Shown here: positions 43,742 to 52,439 of the stretch, one piece after another | Layout: the number at the start of each line of letters is the position of its first letter | How positions within the stretch are numbered: the stretch's first letter is position 1 | Assembly: GCF_019749295.1 (NCBI RefSeq) | Contig: NZ_JACWFG010000013.1 | Span: forward strand, 1-64,000 | Direction of reading: 5' to 3' | DNA length: 64,000 bases | Origin: Neobacillus niacini | GTDB lineage: Bacteria; Bacillota; Bacilli; Bacillales; Cytobacillaceae | Notes under the pieces: generated by a model | Databases searched by the model: none | Seen by the model: only the letters and a program-made list of their open reading frames with translations | What the model was told of the DNA's origin: nothing | Translations under genes and position numbers: made by a program

Positions 43742-44608
43742 TCAAGAGCCTGATCGAATAGCAGAAGGGGATGCATTTTTTATTTTTTTAAATACCCTTC
43801 CAAAATATGTAATACTTCCAAAGCCAACCTTTTCAGCAATCTCAGTTACTGGTAAGTTAGTCTCTAATAACATTTTTTCAGCTTCATTAATTCTGAGAAG
43901 CTGAACATACTCAATTAATGTTTTGCCTGTCACTTTTTTAAATACTTTGCAGAAGTGATTTGGACTAAGATTAACCATTTTTGATGCCACGTTGACACTA
44001 ATTTCATCGTGGTAATGTTCTCGTAAATAATCCAAAAGGGCTGTTAAGTTATAATTTTTTTGGTATCGATTAGTGTACTGTTGTTTTAAATAGCCATAAT
44101 TCCTAAAAATTAATCCAAAAATACGGAACAACTCTGCTTTAATTAACAACTCATATCCAGTTTTCTTTTGTTCAAATTCATAAACCAAATTTGTAATAGA
44201 TGCAATGATTTGTGAAGTATGTTTTTCATCTTTCCTAATAAAATTTGGTAATTTTAATTGCTGGTTCAAATAGGGGGAAAAATATAAGTTCTCTGTGTTA
44301 TCTAAACCACTATTTCGAACGATGGCTTCGTTAAATACAATGGCAATAATTTCTGTGTTCTCATCAACCATCCATGCAGCATGAAGCTGTTTTGAGTTCA
44401 CGAATGCGATTTCACCTTTTTGTAAACAAACGAAAACATCATCAATTTGTATTCGCGCCTTCCCATTCTTAATAAAGATCCATTCCATGTGATCATGCCA
44501 GTGTAAAGGAATATCTTTCGTTAAAAAAATATTGATTGGAAAGGTCCTATCAGGTATAAATGTCGCCTCTTTTAAATGTGAATTCGTCATTTCTCTCCCC
44601 TCCTCCAA
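43742..44608 (-). CDS. AraC-family transcriptional regulator
   Basis: This 288-residue regulator has an N-terminal cupin sensor domain (residues 20-110; HWHDHMEWIFIKNGKARI) and a C-terminal double helix-turn-helix of AraC type (residues 185-285; DEISVNVASKMVNLSPNHFC and GFGSITYFGRVFKK). The gene is divergent from the isomerase and dehydrogenase genes, 195 bases away, so it probably controls them and responds to their sugar substrate. The true start may be ATG 44590 (MTNSHLK), behind GAGGGGAG. Confidence 0.88.
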   Translation of the reverse strand: MEEGREMTNSHLKEATFIPDRTFPINIFLTKDIPLHWHDHMEWIFIKNGKARIQIDDVFVCLQKGEIAFVNSKQLHAAWMVDENTEIIAIVFNEAIVRNSGLDNTENLYFSPYLNQQLKLPNFIRKDEKHTSQIIASITNLVYEFEQKKTGYELLIKAELFRIFGLIFRNYGYLKQQYTNRYQKNYNLTALLDYLREHYHDEISVNVASKMVNLSPNHFCKVFKKVTGKTLIEYVQLLRINEAEKMLLETNLPVTEIAEKVGFGSITYFGRVFKKIKNASPSAIRSGS

Positions 44609-44803
44609 TAATTTTCATTTTAAGTCATAAGTCATACTTTCTCTTAAAATATCAAGTATAAAAATTCTAGTCAACCCTTTCAGTGAGGCGAAAATCGTAA
44701 AATTGTATGAATATTTCGTATTATTGACCGTAGAAATACAACGATTTATTCGCTACCATAATGATAGAAAGATGTTTCATAGATAAGAGGGAGGAAAAGA
44801 ATT

Positions 44804-45685
44804 TTGGAACAAATACGAATCGGTACATTGGTTAATGGATTGGATGCAGTCCGTATACTTCCTCAGATTATCCCACATGGTTTCGAATCATTTGCTTTAA
44901 CATTTTGGCAATCAACGAACAATGCTAATTTATCTGAACTAGCTAAACAAATAAAAGAGATCTTAGCAGAAAAAGATATTGTCATTTCCAGTCTTGGTAT
45001 TTTTGGAAATCCTCTAACCGGAGCAGGGAACAATGTGGATACGCTCGAGAGCTGGGAACGATTGATTGACCATGCTCATGAATTTGGTACAGATTTGGTA
45101 ACAGGTTTCACCGGTCGGATGCCGGGATCGATTGATCAATCGATTTCTCGTTATGCTGAAGTTTTCGGAGAACTTTCAAAGCGGGCAGATGATCGGGGAG
45201 TATGAATTGCGTTTGAAAATTGTGATATGGGCGGTACTTGGCATGATGGTGATTGGAATATTGCCCATAATCCAACCTCTTGGGAAATGATGTTTAATGC
45301 CATTCCTTCTGATAACATTGGATTGCAATGGGAACCGTGTCATCAAATGGTCAGTTTGATTGACCCTATTCCACAGCTGCGTAAGTGGGTCGGAAAGATT
45401 TTTAATGTTCATGGAAAAGATGCAACAATTGCATGGGATATTGTGAAGGAATATGGAATACATGGACCGATAGAATTTGTATGGCATCGTACCCCTGGTT
45501 TTGGAGATTCAAACTGGACAGATATTATTTCGATTTTACGCCAAAACAATTATCAAGGGAGTATTGATATAGAAGGCTTCCATGACCCGGTGTATCGTGA
45601 CATTTGGGAAATGACTGGCCAAGTACATGGATTAAATTATTTAAAAACTTGCCGTGGCGGAAATTTCGTACCAAATCCAAAATAA
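44804..45685 (+). pseudogene. sugar-phosphate isomerase/epimerase gene with internal stop
   Basis: A single frame of 294 codons is interrupted only by TGA at 45203-45205. Before it the protein reads to SKRADDRGV; after it, IAFENCDMGGTWHDGDWN continues a TIM-barrel xylose-isomerase-like enzyme of the IolE/IolI/AP-endonuclease-2 superfamily (metal ligands in FENC, QWEPCHQM, HGKD and DIEGFHD). The expected codon is CGA (Arg), so one C-to-T change inactivated it. Start is TTG 44804 behind GAGGGAGG. It is cotranscribed with the dehydrogenase downstream. A sequencing error or readthrough cannot be excluded. Confidence 0.85.
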
Positions 45686-45706
45686 TGGAAAAAAGGAGAG
45701 ATTTTT

Positions 45707-46723
45707 ATGACTTTACATAAAATTGTTGTAGCTGGGTGCGGCAGCATGTCCAATACTTGGCTTGATTATGCAGAACAACGCGACAACGTAGAAATTGTAG
45801 GGTTAGTTGATGTATCCATAGATGCAGCAAAGGCTATGGCAGAACGAAGAAATTTACAGGTGGCATTATTTACAGATCTATCACAAGCACTTTCTGAAAC
45901 GAATGCAAACCTTGTATTTGATGTCACGATACCTGCTGCACATAAACAAATTGTCACAACCGCGTTAAAAGCGGGCTGCAATGTCTTCGGGGAAAAACCA
46001 ATGGCTGAATCCTTAGAAGATGCCAGGGATGTTTTAAAAGTAGCTCAAGAAACTGGAAAAAAATATTCTGTTATGCAAAATCGCAGATATAATAAACAGA
46101 TTCGTGCATTCCGAGACCTTTTAGCAAGCGAAGCAATTGGTACAATTGGTTCGATACATGCTGACTTTTTTCTTGGGCCGCATTTTGGAGGTTTCCGTGA
46201 TGAGATGGATAGCCCGCTTATTGTGGATATGGCAATTCATACATTTGATCAGGCGCGTTTCTTATCAGGGACTGACGCTGTATCAGTATACTGCCACGAG
46301 TTTAATCCCTCAGGATCATGGTATAAAGGAAACGCATCAGCCATTATCATATATGAAATGAATGATGAATCTGTATTTTCCTACCGTGGATCTTGGTGCG
46401 CAGAGGGGTTGAATACTTCATGGGAATCAGATTGGCGGGTAACGGGAAGTAAAGGAACCGCTCGCTGGGATGGATCAAATATACCAATCTATGAAATTGT
46501 TGATAATAAACAACCCATTCAATTTGTGAGCAAAACAAAATTTGAAACCGCATCAATTAGATGGGAAGGTCGAGAAGGACATTGGGGATGCCTAGATGAA
46601 ATGTTTGCCTCCATTGAGGAAACCCGTTTGGCAGAAACAGACTGTACTGATAACATTAAAAGTATGGAGATGGTTTTTGGTGCGTTGGAAAGTGCAAAAA
46701 CCGGAAAGAAAATAATATTATAA
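45707..46723 (+). CDS. Gfo/Idh/MocA-family oxidoreductase
   Basis: This 338-residue NAD(P)-dependent dehydrogenase has an N-terminal Rossmann fold starting IVVAGCGSMSNTWLDYA (residues 5-21), the family EKP motif in FGEKPMAESLEDA (Lys about 94), and the C-terminal alpha/beta domain with the DMAIHTFDQARFL active-site block (Asp and His near 175). Such enzymes oxidise or epimerise sugars and inositols. AAAGGAGAG precedes the ATG. With the isomerase upstream and the AraC regulator it forms a small sugar-use operon. The substrate cannot be inferred. Confidence 0.9.
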   Translation: MTLHKIVVAGCGSMSNTWLDYAEQRDNVEIVGLVDVSIDAAKAMAERRNLQVALFTDLSQALSETNANLVFDVTIPAAHKQIVTTALKAGCNVFGEKPMAESLEDARDVLKVAQETGKKYSVMQNRRYNKQIRAFRDLLASEAIGTIGSIHADFFLGPHFGGFRDEMDSPLIVDMAIHTFDQARFLSGTDAVSVYCHEFNPSGSWYKGNASAIIIYEMNDESVFSYRGSWCAEGLNTSWESDWRVTGSKGTARWDGSNIPIYEIVDNKQPIQFVSKTKFETASIRWEGREGHWGCLDEMFASIEETRLAETDCTDNIKSMEMVFGALESAKTGKKIIL

Positions 46724-47176
46724 TTAGTTTTAAAAAAAAAGACAACATTACTTTACGAACTGGTGCGTTAATCCAAAAGCAGATTTTGATGTTATTCTGT
46801 CTTATTGTCATTATTCATTAAATAGAAGTTCCATCCTAATTTAACTATTCTAAAAAGCTTTAAATTATTGTTCATCATTACGTTTTAAAGTAATAGTAAT
46901 AAGCATTGCAAAGATTTTATATTATTTTGCGCCGTAACTGTACTATAAATATAGGAAATCAGAACGTTGCCCCAATGATGTAATACTAATCAGAGGGGCA
47001 TCATTTTGTTTTAGGCAATTGTCCATGAAATATAAAGGAGTAAGGTAGGATTTGTCGAAAAACTAACTATGAGTTCACTTTATGGATAATCTACATAATA
47101 TTCTATATCCTTAGGTAAGGGAAGTATGAGTCTTTAATAGGCTGTGTTGTATTGTAATTAGGACAATAGAAAGAGA
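46724..47176. other. non-coding stretch
   Basis: There is no gene here. AATGATG (46975-46981) and CATCATT (47000-47006) can pair ahead of TTGTTTT and may form a weak terminator. The promoter of the NfeD-like gene should lie in the last 100 bases. Confidence 0.4.
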
Positions 47177-47191
47177 TTGGAGGAAGAAGGA

Positions 47192-48517
47192 GTGAAGAGA
47201 ATTCGATTATTATCCATTATATCTTTGTTATTAGGCTTCATGCTTATGTTAATTCCTTTAAACAGCTCTGCAAAAGGGGAAGTTGTCTATGTTGTACCAA
47301 TTGAAGAAACCGTTGAAAAGGGTTTGTTTGCCTTTTTGAAAAGAGCGGTTGAAACAGCTGAGAAGGAAAATGCAGATGCTATTATTTTTGAAATTCATAC
47401 TCCTGGAGGCGCTGTAGATGCTGCTGCGGGGATTGGAAAGCTGCTCACTTCCACAAACGTTAAAACAGTAGCTTTTATTAATAACCAAGCGCTATCGGCT
47501 GGTGCGTATATTTCATTAAATATGGATGAAATCTACATGGTTAGAGGAGGGACTATTGGGTCGGCTGCGATCATTGACCAGCAGGGGAATACAGCTGGTA
47601 AGAAAGCGGAATCCTACTGGTTTGCCGAAATGCAAAACGCGGCAAACCATGCTGACCGAGATCCTATTTATGCATTGGCGATGGCGGATGAAAATATTGA
47701 TTTACCAAAGTACGGAGCCGGAAAAGGAAAATTATTAACCTTAACCTCTGAGCAGGCGGTCGAGGTTAAATATGCTGAAGGAATTGTGAACAATCTTGAT
47801 GAATTGCTTGATGAACTCGGATATAGCGAGGGTGATATACGACCTCTTGAACTTAGCTTTGCAGAAAAAATTGCCCGTTTTATCACGAATCCATATGTTT
47901 ATTCGATTTTACTGACGATTGGCAGTCTTGGTCTTGTGCTGGAATTGTACTCCCCAGGTTTCGGTATTCCTGGGTTCATGGGCTTATCATCCTTGCTGCT
48001 GTTCTTTTACGGACATCTGGTAGCCGGGCTTGCGGGGTATGAAACGCTTATATTGTTTATTGTTGGACTTGGTCTTATCTTATTAGAGTTTTTTATAGCA
48101 GGCGGCATTGCTGGGGCCATCGGTTTTGTGGCCATTATTGCGAGTTTCTTTTTTGCCGCAGAAAACCCCCTTCATATGGGAATATCCATGGTCATTGCCA
48201 TTTCCGTAACCATTTTAGTATCTATTTTATTGATAAAAGTGTTTGGTAAAAAGATGAGTTTATTTAATCGAATTATTTTAACGGAATCCACGAATACAGA
48301 AAGTGGTTATGTTTCGAATATTAATCGCTCAGAATTAGTTGGGTTGGATGGCTATGTGTTGACCGTGCTACGACCATCGGGTACCATCCTCATTGAAAAC
48401 GAACGGATAGATGTCGTAAGTGAAGGAGCCTTTATTGACAAAGGGGCCAAGGTGAAAGTAGTAAAGGTAGAAGGATCTCGAATTGTTGTAAGAGCGGTGA
48501 CAAACTTGGATAAATAG
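47192..48517 (+). CDS. NfeD-family membrane serine protease (YqeZ-like)
   Basis: The protein has about 441 residues from GTG 47192 (9 bases after GGAGG). A signal anchor (LLSIISLLLGFMLMLIPL) is followed by an extracellular ClpP-class serine protease domain (residues 30-200) with FEIHTPGGAVDAA and catalytic Ser in ALSAGAYISL near 101; the general-base Lys is likely in TAGKKAESY. Four or five membrane segments follow (about 225-350), then a C-terminal NfeD OB-fold domain (VSNINRSELVGLDGYVLT). In Bacillus such proteins partner with the flotillin FloA in membrane domains, but no floA gene follows here. It stands alone. Confidence 0.88.
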   Translation: MKRIRLLSIISLLLGFMLMLIPLNSSAKGEVVYVVPIEETVEKGLFAFLKRAVETAEKENADAIIFEIHTPGGAVDAAAGIGKLLTSTNVKTVAFINNQALSAGAYISLNMDEIYMVRGGTIGSAAIIDQQGNTAGKKAESYWFAEMQNAANHADRDPIYALAMADENIDLPKYGAGKGKLLTLTSEQAVEVKYAEGIVNNLDELLDELGYSEGDIRPLELSFAEKIARFITNPYVYSILLTIGSLGLVLELYSPGFGIPGFMGLSSLLLFFYGHLVAGLAGYETLILFIVGLGLILLEFFIAGGIAGAIGFVAIIASFFFAAENPLHMGISMVIAISVTILVSILLIKVFGKKMSLFNRIILTESTNTESGYVSNINRSELVGLDGYVLTVLRPSGTILIENERIDVVSEGAFIDKGAKVKVVKVEGSRIVVRAVTNLDK

Positions 48518-48699
48518 TCATTGTGTTTTTTTCATAAAGGCGGGTTACTCTGCATTAAATATTAGAATAACCTGCCTGAAAACTTCACCTATTGAGTAAC
48601 TGTCACAACCCGAGTTTTAAAGTTTAAGGGTTAGTTAAAAAGATAAAAGTGAATGATAATGTAAACTTTAAATGTACAAGGAATATGGAGGAAAAACGA

Positions 48700-49020
48700 A
48701 TGAAATTTCCAAATGATGCTGATGGAGAAGCTTTACATAGTTTATATAAAGATGGAGTAAATTTTAAAAAACCACAATCAGTGGAATTTTTTGTTGCTGT
48801 ACCTGATAAACCAACAGGTGAAAAAATATCACAAGTACTAAAAGAAGAAGGGTTCAATTGTTTCTTAGAGCAAGACGACGAAACGGAAGAGTGGGCATGT
48901 TGTTGCTCTAAAAGAATGTTATTAAATTACAATGAAATTATTAAAGTACAGAATCATTTAAATAACTTAAGTAAACCACATGGTGGTTATTCTGACGGTT
49001 GGGGCGTTTTTGTAGAATAA
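48700..49020 (+). CDS. RraB-family protein, copy 1
   Basis: This 106-residue protein starts at ATG 48700, 8 bases after GGAGG (an upstream in-frame ATG at 48649 has none). It has the RraB (regulator of ribonuclease E activity B) pattern: FPNDADGEALHSLYKDGVNF, FFVAVPD, GEKISQVLKEEGF and the ending GGYSDGWGVFVE. Bacilli have no RNase E, so the role here is unknown. It is nearly identical to the gene at 58112-58432, even at the DNA level, showing a recent duplication. Confidence 0.85.
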   Translation: MKFPNDADGEALHSLYKDGVNFKKPQSVEFFVAVPDKPTGEKISQVLKEEGFNCFLEQDDETEEWACCCSKRMLLNYNEIIKVQNHLNNLSKPHGGYSDGWGVFVE

Positions 49021-49182
49021 AATAACAATAGATTAAGTACTAGAACCCTTTAAAGCAATAGAAGGAGATTAGGTACGGTACTGCAAAAAGACAAAGGTCA
49101 GCATGATTCCGATTTTCGGATAAGGCTGATTCCATCCTACGGAATAGAAAGCCCAGTGGTTTATGGTCGGTTATAATTATAC

Positions 49183-49222
49183 GAAAACGTCCCAAGTACT
49201 CAAACACACTTGGGACGTTTTC
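49183..49222. terminator. strong bidirectional terminator
   Basis: A perfect 15-bp stem GAAAACGTCCCAAGT/ACTTGGGACGTTTTC with a 10-base loop lies between RraB copy 1 and the convergent BsuPI-like gene. The rest of 49021-49459 holds no gene. Confidence 0.8.
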
Positions 49223-49459
49223 ATTGTACAGACAGCATGGTTGCAATCTATTGGGTGAGAGTCCGGATTTTCTTAATCACTTAGAATGTTCCACGTAACT
49301 TTTTGTTAGGTTTACTCACTCGCAATTGCTAACTCTCCATTATACCTTTTGTTAGAATAGGCGATAGCTGCACCTATATTCAATAAATCTATTTTGTTAA
49401 ACTTCTGGTAGTAGAAATTCTAATTTTGGACATTTCTTCTTCGAGGCGTAACCTGTAAT

Positions 49460-49909
49460 TTATTGAACGATATAATCCATTACGACTTTATATTTTTCTT
49501 TATTAGAAGGAGTTAACCAAGCTTCTAGAATGTATTTGCCTTTTACTAAATTTAACTCAGCTAGGTCTATATCATAATGTAATTCTTCCCCTGGTTTAAG
49601 TGTTTCTTCACCTAATTCAGCCAAAAACAGGGCCACACTTGAGAATAGAAATACCTGTTCACCATCCTCCGTTTTCACACCATAATCAAAACGTTGGCTG
49701 CTTGTAAAATGAAATGTTATATCCTTATCTGTCGAATTGGTTATTTGAAAACGAAACTTCCCACTTCCTAAATCAACTAAACTTGACATGACATCCCCCT
49801 GACCATTTGCAACTTTGTTGCCTTCAAAGTTCTCAAAGTATATAAATAAACCAAAAACCGTCAAGGTTACTATTAATAACAATGAAATCATTTTTTGCCC
49901 TTTTCTCAT
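49460..49909 (-). CDS. BsuPI-like putative proteinase inhibitor
   Basis: This protein of about 149 residues starts at ATG 49909 behind GGGAGGTG. A hydrophobic N-terminus (MISLLLIVTLTVFGLFIYF) anchors or exports it. The remainder is a beta-sandwich with the BsuPI pattern: KFRFQITNSTDKDITFHFTS, then RFDYGV and a PGEELHYDIDL turn, ending WLTPSN and VMDYIV. BsuPI is the intracellular proteinase inhibitor of Bacillus; related secreted copies have unknown targets. Monocistronic. Confidence 0.8.
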   Translation of the reverse strand: MRKGQKMISLLLIVTLTVFGLFIYFENFEGNKVANGQGDVMSSLVDLGSGKFRFQITNSTDKDITFHFTSSQRFDYGVKTEDGEQVFLFSSVALFLAELGEETLKPGEELHYDIDLAELNLVKGKYILEAWLTPSNKEKYKVVMDYIVQ

Positions 49910-50024
49910 ATGAACACCTCCCGTTATCAAAATTGTTCTTCACTTATATAGACTAATTTAAAGAGAAAATGTTACGAAAGCTGTAAATGAATTCAAGAAG
50001 ATGATTATACTCTGAAAATAGAAC

Positions 50025-50064
50025 AAAACATCCTCATGCTCTTGTGTTGAGCCGAGGATGTTTT
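50025..50064. terminator. bidirectional terminator
   Basis: A perfect 11-bp stem AAAACATCCTC/GAGGATGTTTT with an 18-base loop lies downstream of the minus-strand gene that ends at 50075. Confidence 0.75.
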
Positions 50065-50074
50065 GGTTGGTGCT

Positions 50075-50422
50075 TTATTTCTTTTTAAGAATGCCCTTTT
50101 TAACAAGATTAATAAGTGTACCCTTATTTTTATAACGATTATAAGCAATTAACCTATTTAAATCCTTTATGGTTAGCTTGGATGGAGCGATGGCCAGTTC
50201 AAATTCATCTTTTACTTTTTCAATCAACGAAAGCGCATATTCTACCTGCTTTGCTGACAACGTGTAATCCTCATCCTGAAGGGGAGCTTGGTTTGTTTCT
50301 AATGTTGCAACATGTTCCTTTAACTTTGCTTCGACTAACGCCTCGACTGAAGGTGAAGGTATAGAGGAAAAACTAAAAGACCTTATATATGGCCAGAATA
50401 AAGAGCCTATAAATCTTATCAT
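50075..50422 (-). CDS. small charged protein, copy 1
   Basis: This 115-residue protein's last 85 residues (from VEALVEAKLKEH) match residues 30-127 of the protein at 60470-60853: both have DYTLSAKQ, EYALSLIEKVKDEFELAI and LTIKDLNRLIAYNRYKNKG in order. The N-terminal 25 residues differ and look like recruited sequence (FIGSLFWPYIRSFSFSS). The first half is coiled-coil-like, and the second resembles a small DNA- or protein-binding helix bundle. Function is unknown. It follows the nuclease-like gene on the same strand with a 19-base gap and may be translated with it. Confidence 0.65.
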   Translation of the reverse strand: MIRFIGSLFWPYIRSFSFSSIPSPSVEALVEAKLKEHVATLETNQAPLQDEDYTLSAKQVEYALSLIEKVKDEFELAIAPSKLTIKDLNRLIAYNRYKNKGTLINLVKKGILKKK

Positions 50423-50441
50423 GGACTCTTTGTGTATGTTC

Positions 50442-51485
50442 CTATTTTATTCGATCTATCCAGTTGATAAATTTTGTTCTGTTTTTATCATACCAATCGT
50501 TACAGATTAAGTATCTCTCACCATTAATTTTATAAATACTACTCCAGTATCGACTGTAGCCATTGATCATTCTTAGTTCAAAAGGCGATTGGTCGGCATT
50601 TATCTTTTTAAAAATAGGATAGTTGACATCAAAAGTTAATTTGGAATATTTTTCGTCTAATAAGTGCTGAATGATTTCATTGGATAATAGATTATTCCTT
50701 ATCAGTCTATCAAATTCATTTCTTACCAATGCCCCAATTTTTAGGTGGCGGGCATCTTTTTCAAGTTGTTTTGTGCTGGTATTTGACCTTATCTTCTGTT
50801 GCCTTTTCTCAGCAGTATTCACTTTATTCTCTACTGTCAAATCGGAGAATAGATTATACATCTGGCTGCTTCTTAAGAATAATTCAGATGTGTCTGCAAC
50901 CGACTTTGATAGATTAACCACTGGTTCAAAAATGTCTTTTCGGAAGTCTTGATTGCCATAAAGGATGAAGGTGAACTCCAGATCAAAAACTTTAAAGATT
51001 TTATTTAATAAATCAAAGTAGCCTTTAAGTGGGTCGTATATAGCCTTATGGATTCTTGGTGAAGCAAAAATGATCGTTCCTTTAGATAGATTAAAATAAC
51101 CATAGATAAGAATGGCCGTTCGAATCATTTTTTTTATAATCCGTTCACTCGTCGTTATACTGCTTCCGTAGTTTAGACCTGATTCATGAAAGGCAACGTC
51201 TACACCATAGATATTTGCAATGCTGCCAGCATTAAGCTCTAACCCAATCACATCTATTTCACCCTGTTGCATTAGCTGCAGATGTGAAGTTGTATTTTTA
51301 TAGATATTAAGATTATGTTTTTCCATAAAATACTTCTTTGTTGCAATCATTATTTTCTTTATCTTTTCTTCATTATGTAGATCCCACGAATGGGTAGAAG
51401 CTTTCCAATTTAATTGTGCTGTTTGGCATTTCTTGATATGTTTCAGCCAGGACAGCATTAATGATTCTCCGATTTCAATCTTCAT
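50442..51485 (-). CDS. unknown protein with nuclease-like N-terminus
   Basis: This 347-residue protein has a region at 70-165 with EIDVIGLELN (E76, D78), VDVAFHESGLNYGS (D96, E101) and KKMIRTAILIYGYF, followed by GTIIFASPRI. The spaced acidic residues ahead of beta strands suggest a PD-(D/E)XK-type nuclease fold, but the Lys is not certain. The C-terminal 100 residues (LKIGALVRNEFDRLI ... GYSRYWSSIYKINGERYLICNDW) form a separate domain of unknown function. It is divergent from the GIY-YIG/McrBC operon, 276 bases apart. Confidence 0.6.
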   Translation of the reverse strand: MKIEIGESLMLSWLKHIKKCQTAQLNWKASTHSWDLHNEEKIKKIMIATKKYFMEKHNLNIYKNTTSHLQLMQQGEIDVIGLELNAGSIANIYGVDVAFHESGLNYGSSITTSERIIKKMIRTAILIYGYFNLSKGTIIFASPRIHKAIYDPLKGYFDLLNKIFKVFDLEFTFILYGNQDFRKDIFEPVVNLSKSVADTSELFLRSSQMYNLFSDLTVENKVNTAEKRQQKIRSNTSTKQLEKDARHLKIGALVRNEFDRLIRNNLLSNEIIQHLLDEKYSKLTFDVNYPIFKKINADQSPFELRMINGYSRYWSSIYKINGERYLICNDWYDKNRTKFINWIDRIK

Positions 51486-51761
51486 TCACACAACTCCCTG
51501 TTAATGAACTCTCTTTAATTTAACATATTTCAAATCAAAGATGGGACTATTGCCATTTATTTAAGGTTATAGGATTTAGAAAAAAAATCCTAGATACTCG
51601 TTGTATAGAGGAAATTAGGGAGATTTTGTCGAAATAATAATGGGAACAAGTGGAAAATGAACATTAGATTTATGAGATATTGGAAATACTCGATTTAATA
51701 TACTTGTATTGAGTTTCAATAGTGAAGCAGTTAATCAGAGAGGTAACAATGGAGGCATTTT

Positions 51762-52397
51762 ATGAAGCATGAACTATTGAGTAGAGGGATATACGCAATA
51801 TTAAATAAAAATTTAAAGTTAGTTTATGTTGGACAAACCCAACGAAATTTTCTTATCAGATGGACGGAGCACTTAATGAGAATACAGGAACATGTAGACA
51901 ATTTTGAAAGGCTAAAATTGTTTCTTCATGAAGATACAAAATTCCTAATTCTAAAGAAATTAGATGACCCAGAATGTATTGAAAAGAACTTTATAAAGTT
52001 GGAACAAGAGGCCTATGAATTTTATAGAAAGAAACACTGGGGAATCGTATCTACGCATCATTTTAATACTTACTCAAATTATAGAGGTAAAAACCTTGAT
52101 GATGAAAGATTGCTTGATCGGTACAGGAAAGCTATTATTCATATGTCGTTCATAATTTCAACCAAGAACACAAACCATAAAAATGGCTCTGTTATTCTAA
52201 TAAATTTATATAATCAAATTGAAAAGAAGTTTCAAACGAATGTGAAAAATAGAGGTGGTAGTAGTATATTAAGCACTCTAACTCAAAATGAATTAGAGTT
52301 TATGCTTTTAGAACTCTATCCAAGATTCTTCAATAAAAAATTAGCTGTTCTTAGAAAAGAATTAAATAATACTGAACGACAAATTAGCTTATTTTAA
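51762..52397 (+). CDS. GIY-YIG nuclease next to McrBC
   Basis: This 211-residue protein begins with a GIY-YIG nuclease domain: RGIYAILN (GIY at 10-12), LVYVGQTQRNFLIRWTEH (YVG and catalytic Arg), then helical support through residue 90. The C-terminal half is helical and unrecognised, ending LNNTERQISLF. It lies 42 bases before mcrB in the same direction and is probably an operon partner. It could be an additional nuclease of the McrBC system or an unrelated passenger; a type IV system normally lacks it. Confidence 0.8.
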   Translation: MKHELLSRGIYAILNKNLKLVYVGQTQRNFLIRWTEHLMRIQEHVDNFERLKLFLHEDTKFLILKKLDDPECIEKNFIKLEQEAYEFYRKKHWGIVSTHHFNTYSNYRGKNLDDERLLDRYRKAIIHMSFIISTKNTNHKNGSVILINLYNQIEKKFQTNVKNRGGSSILSTLTQNELEFMLLELYPRFFNKKLAVLRKELNNTERQISLF

Positions 52398-52439
52398 ACT
52401 CAAATGACATTATGGAATAGCTTCAAATAGGAGGAAGAA

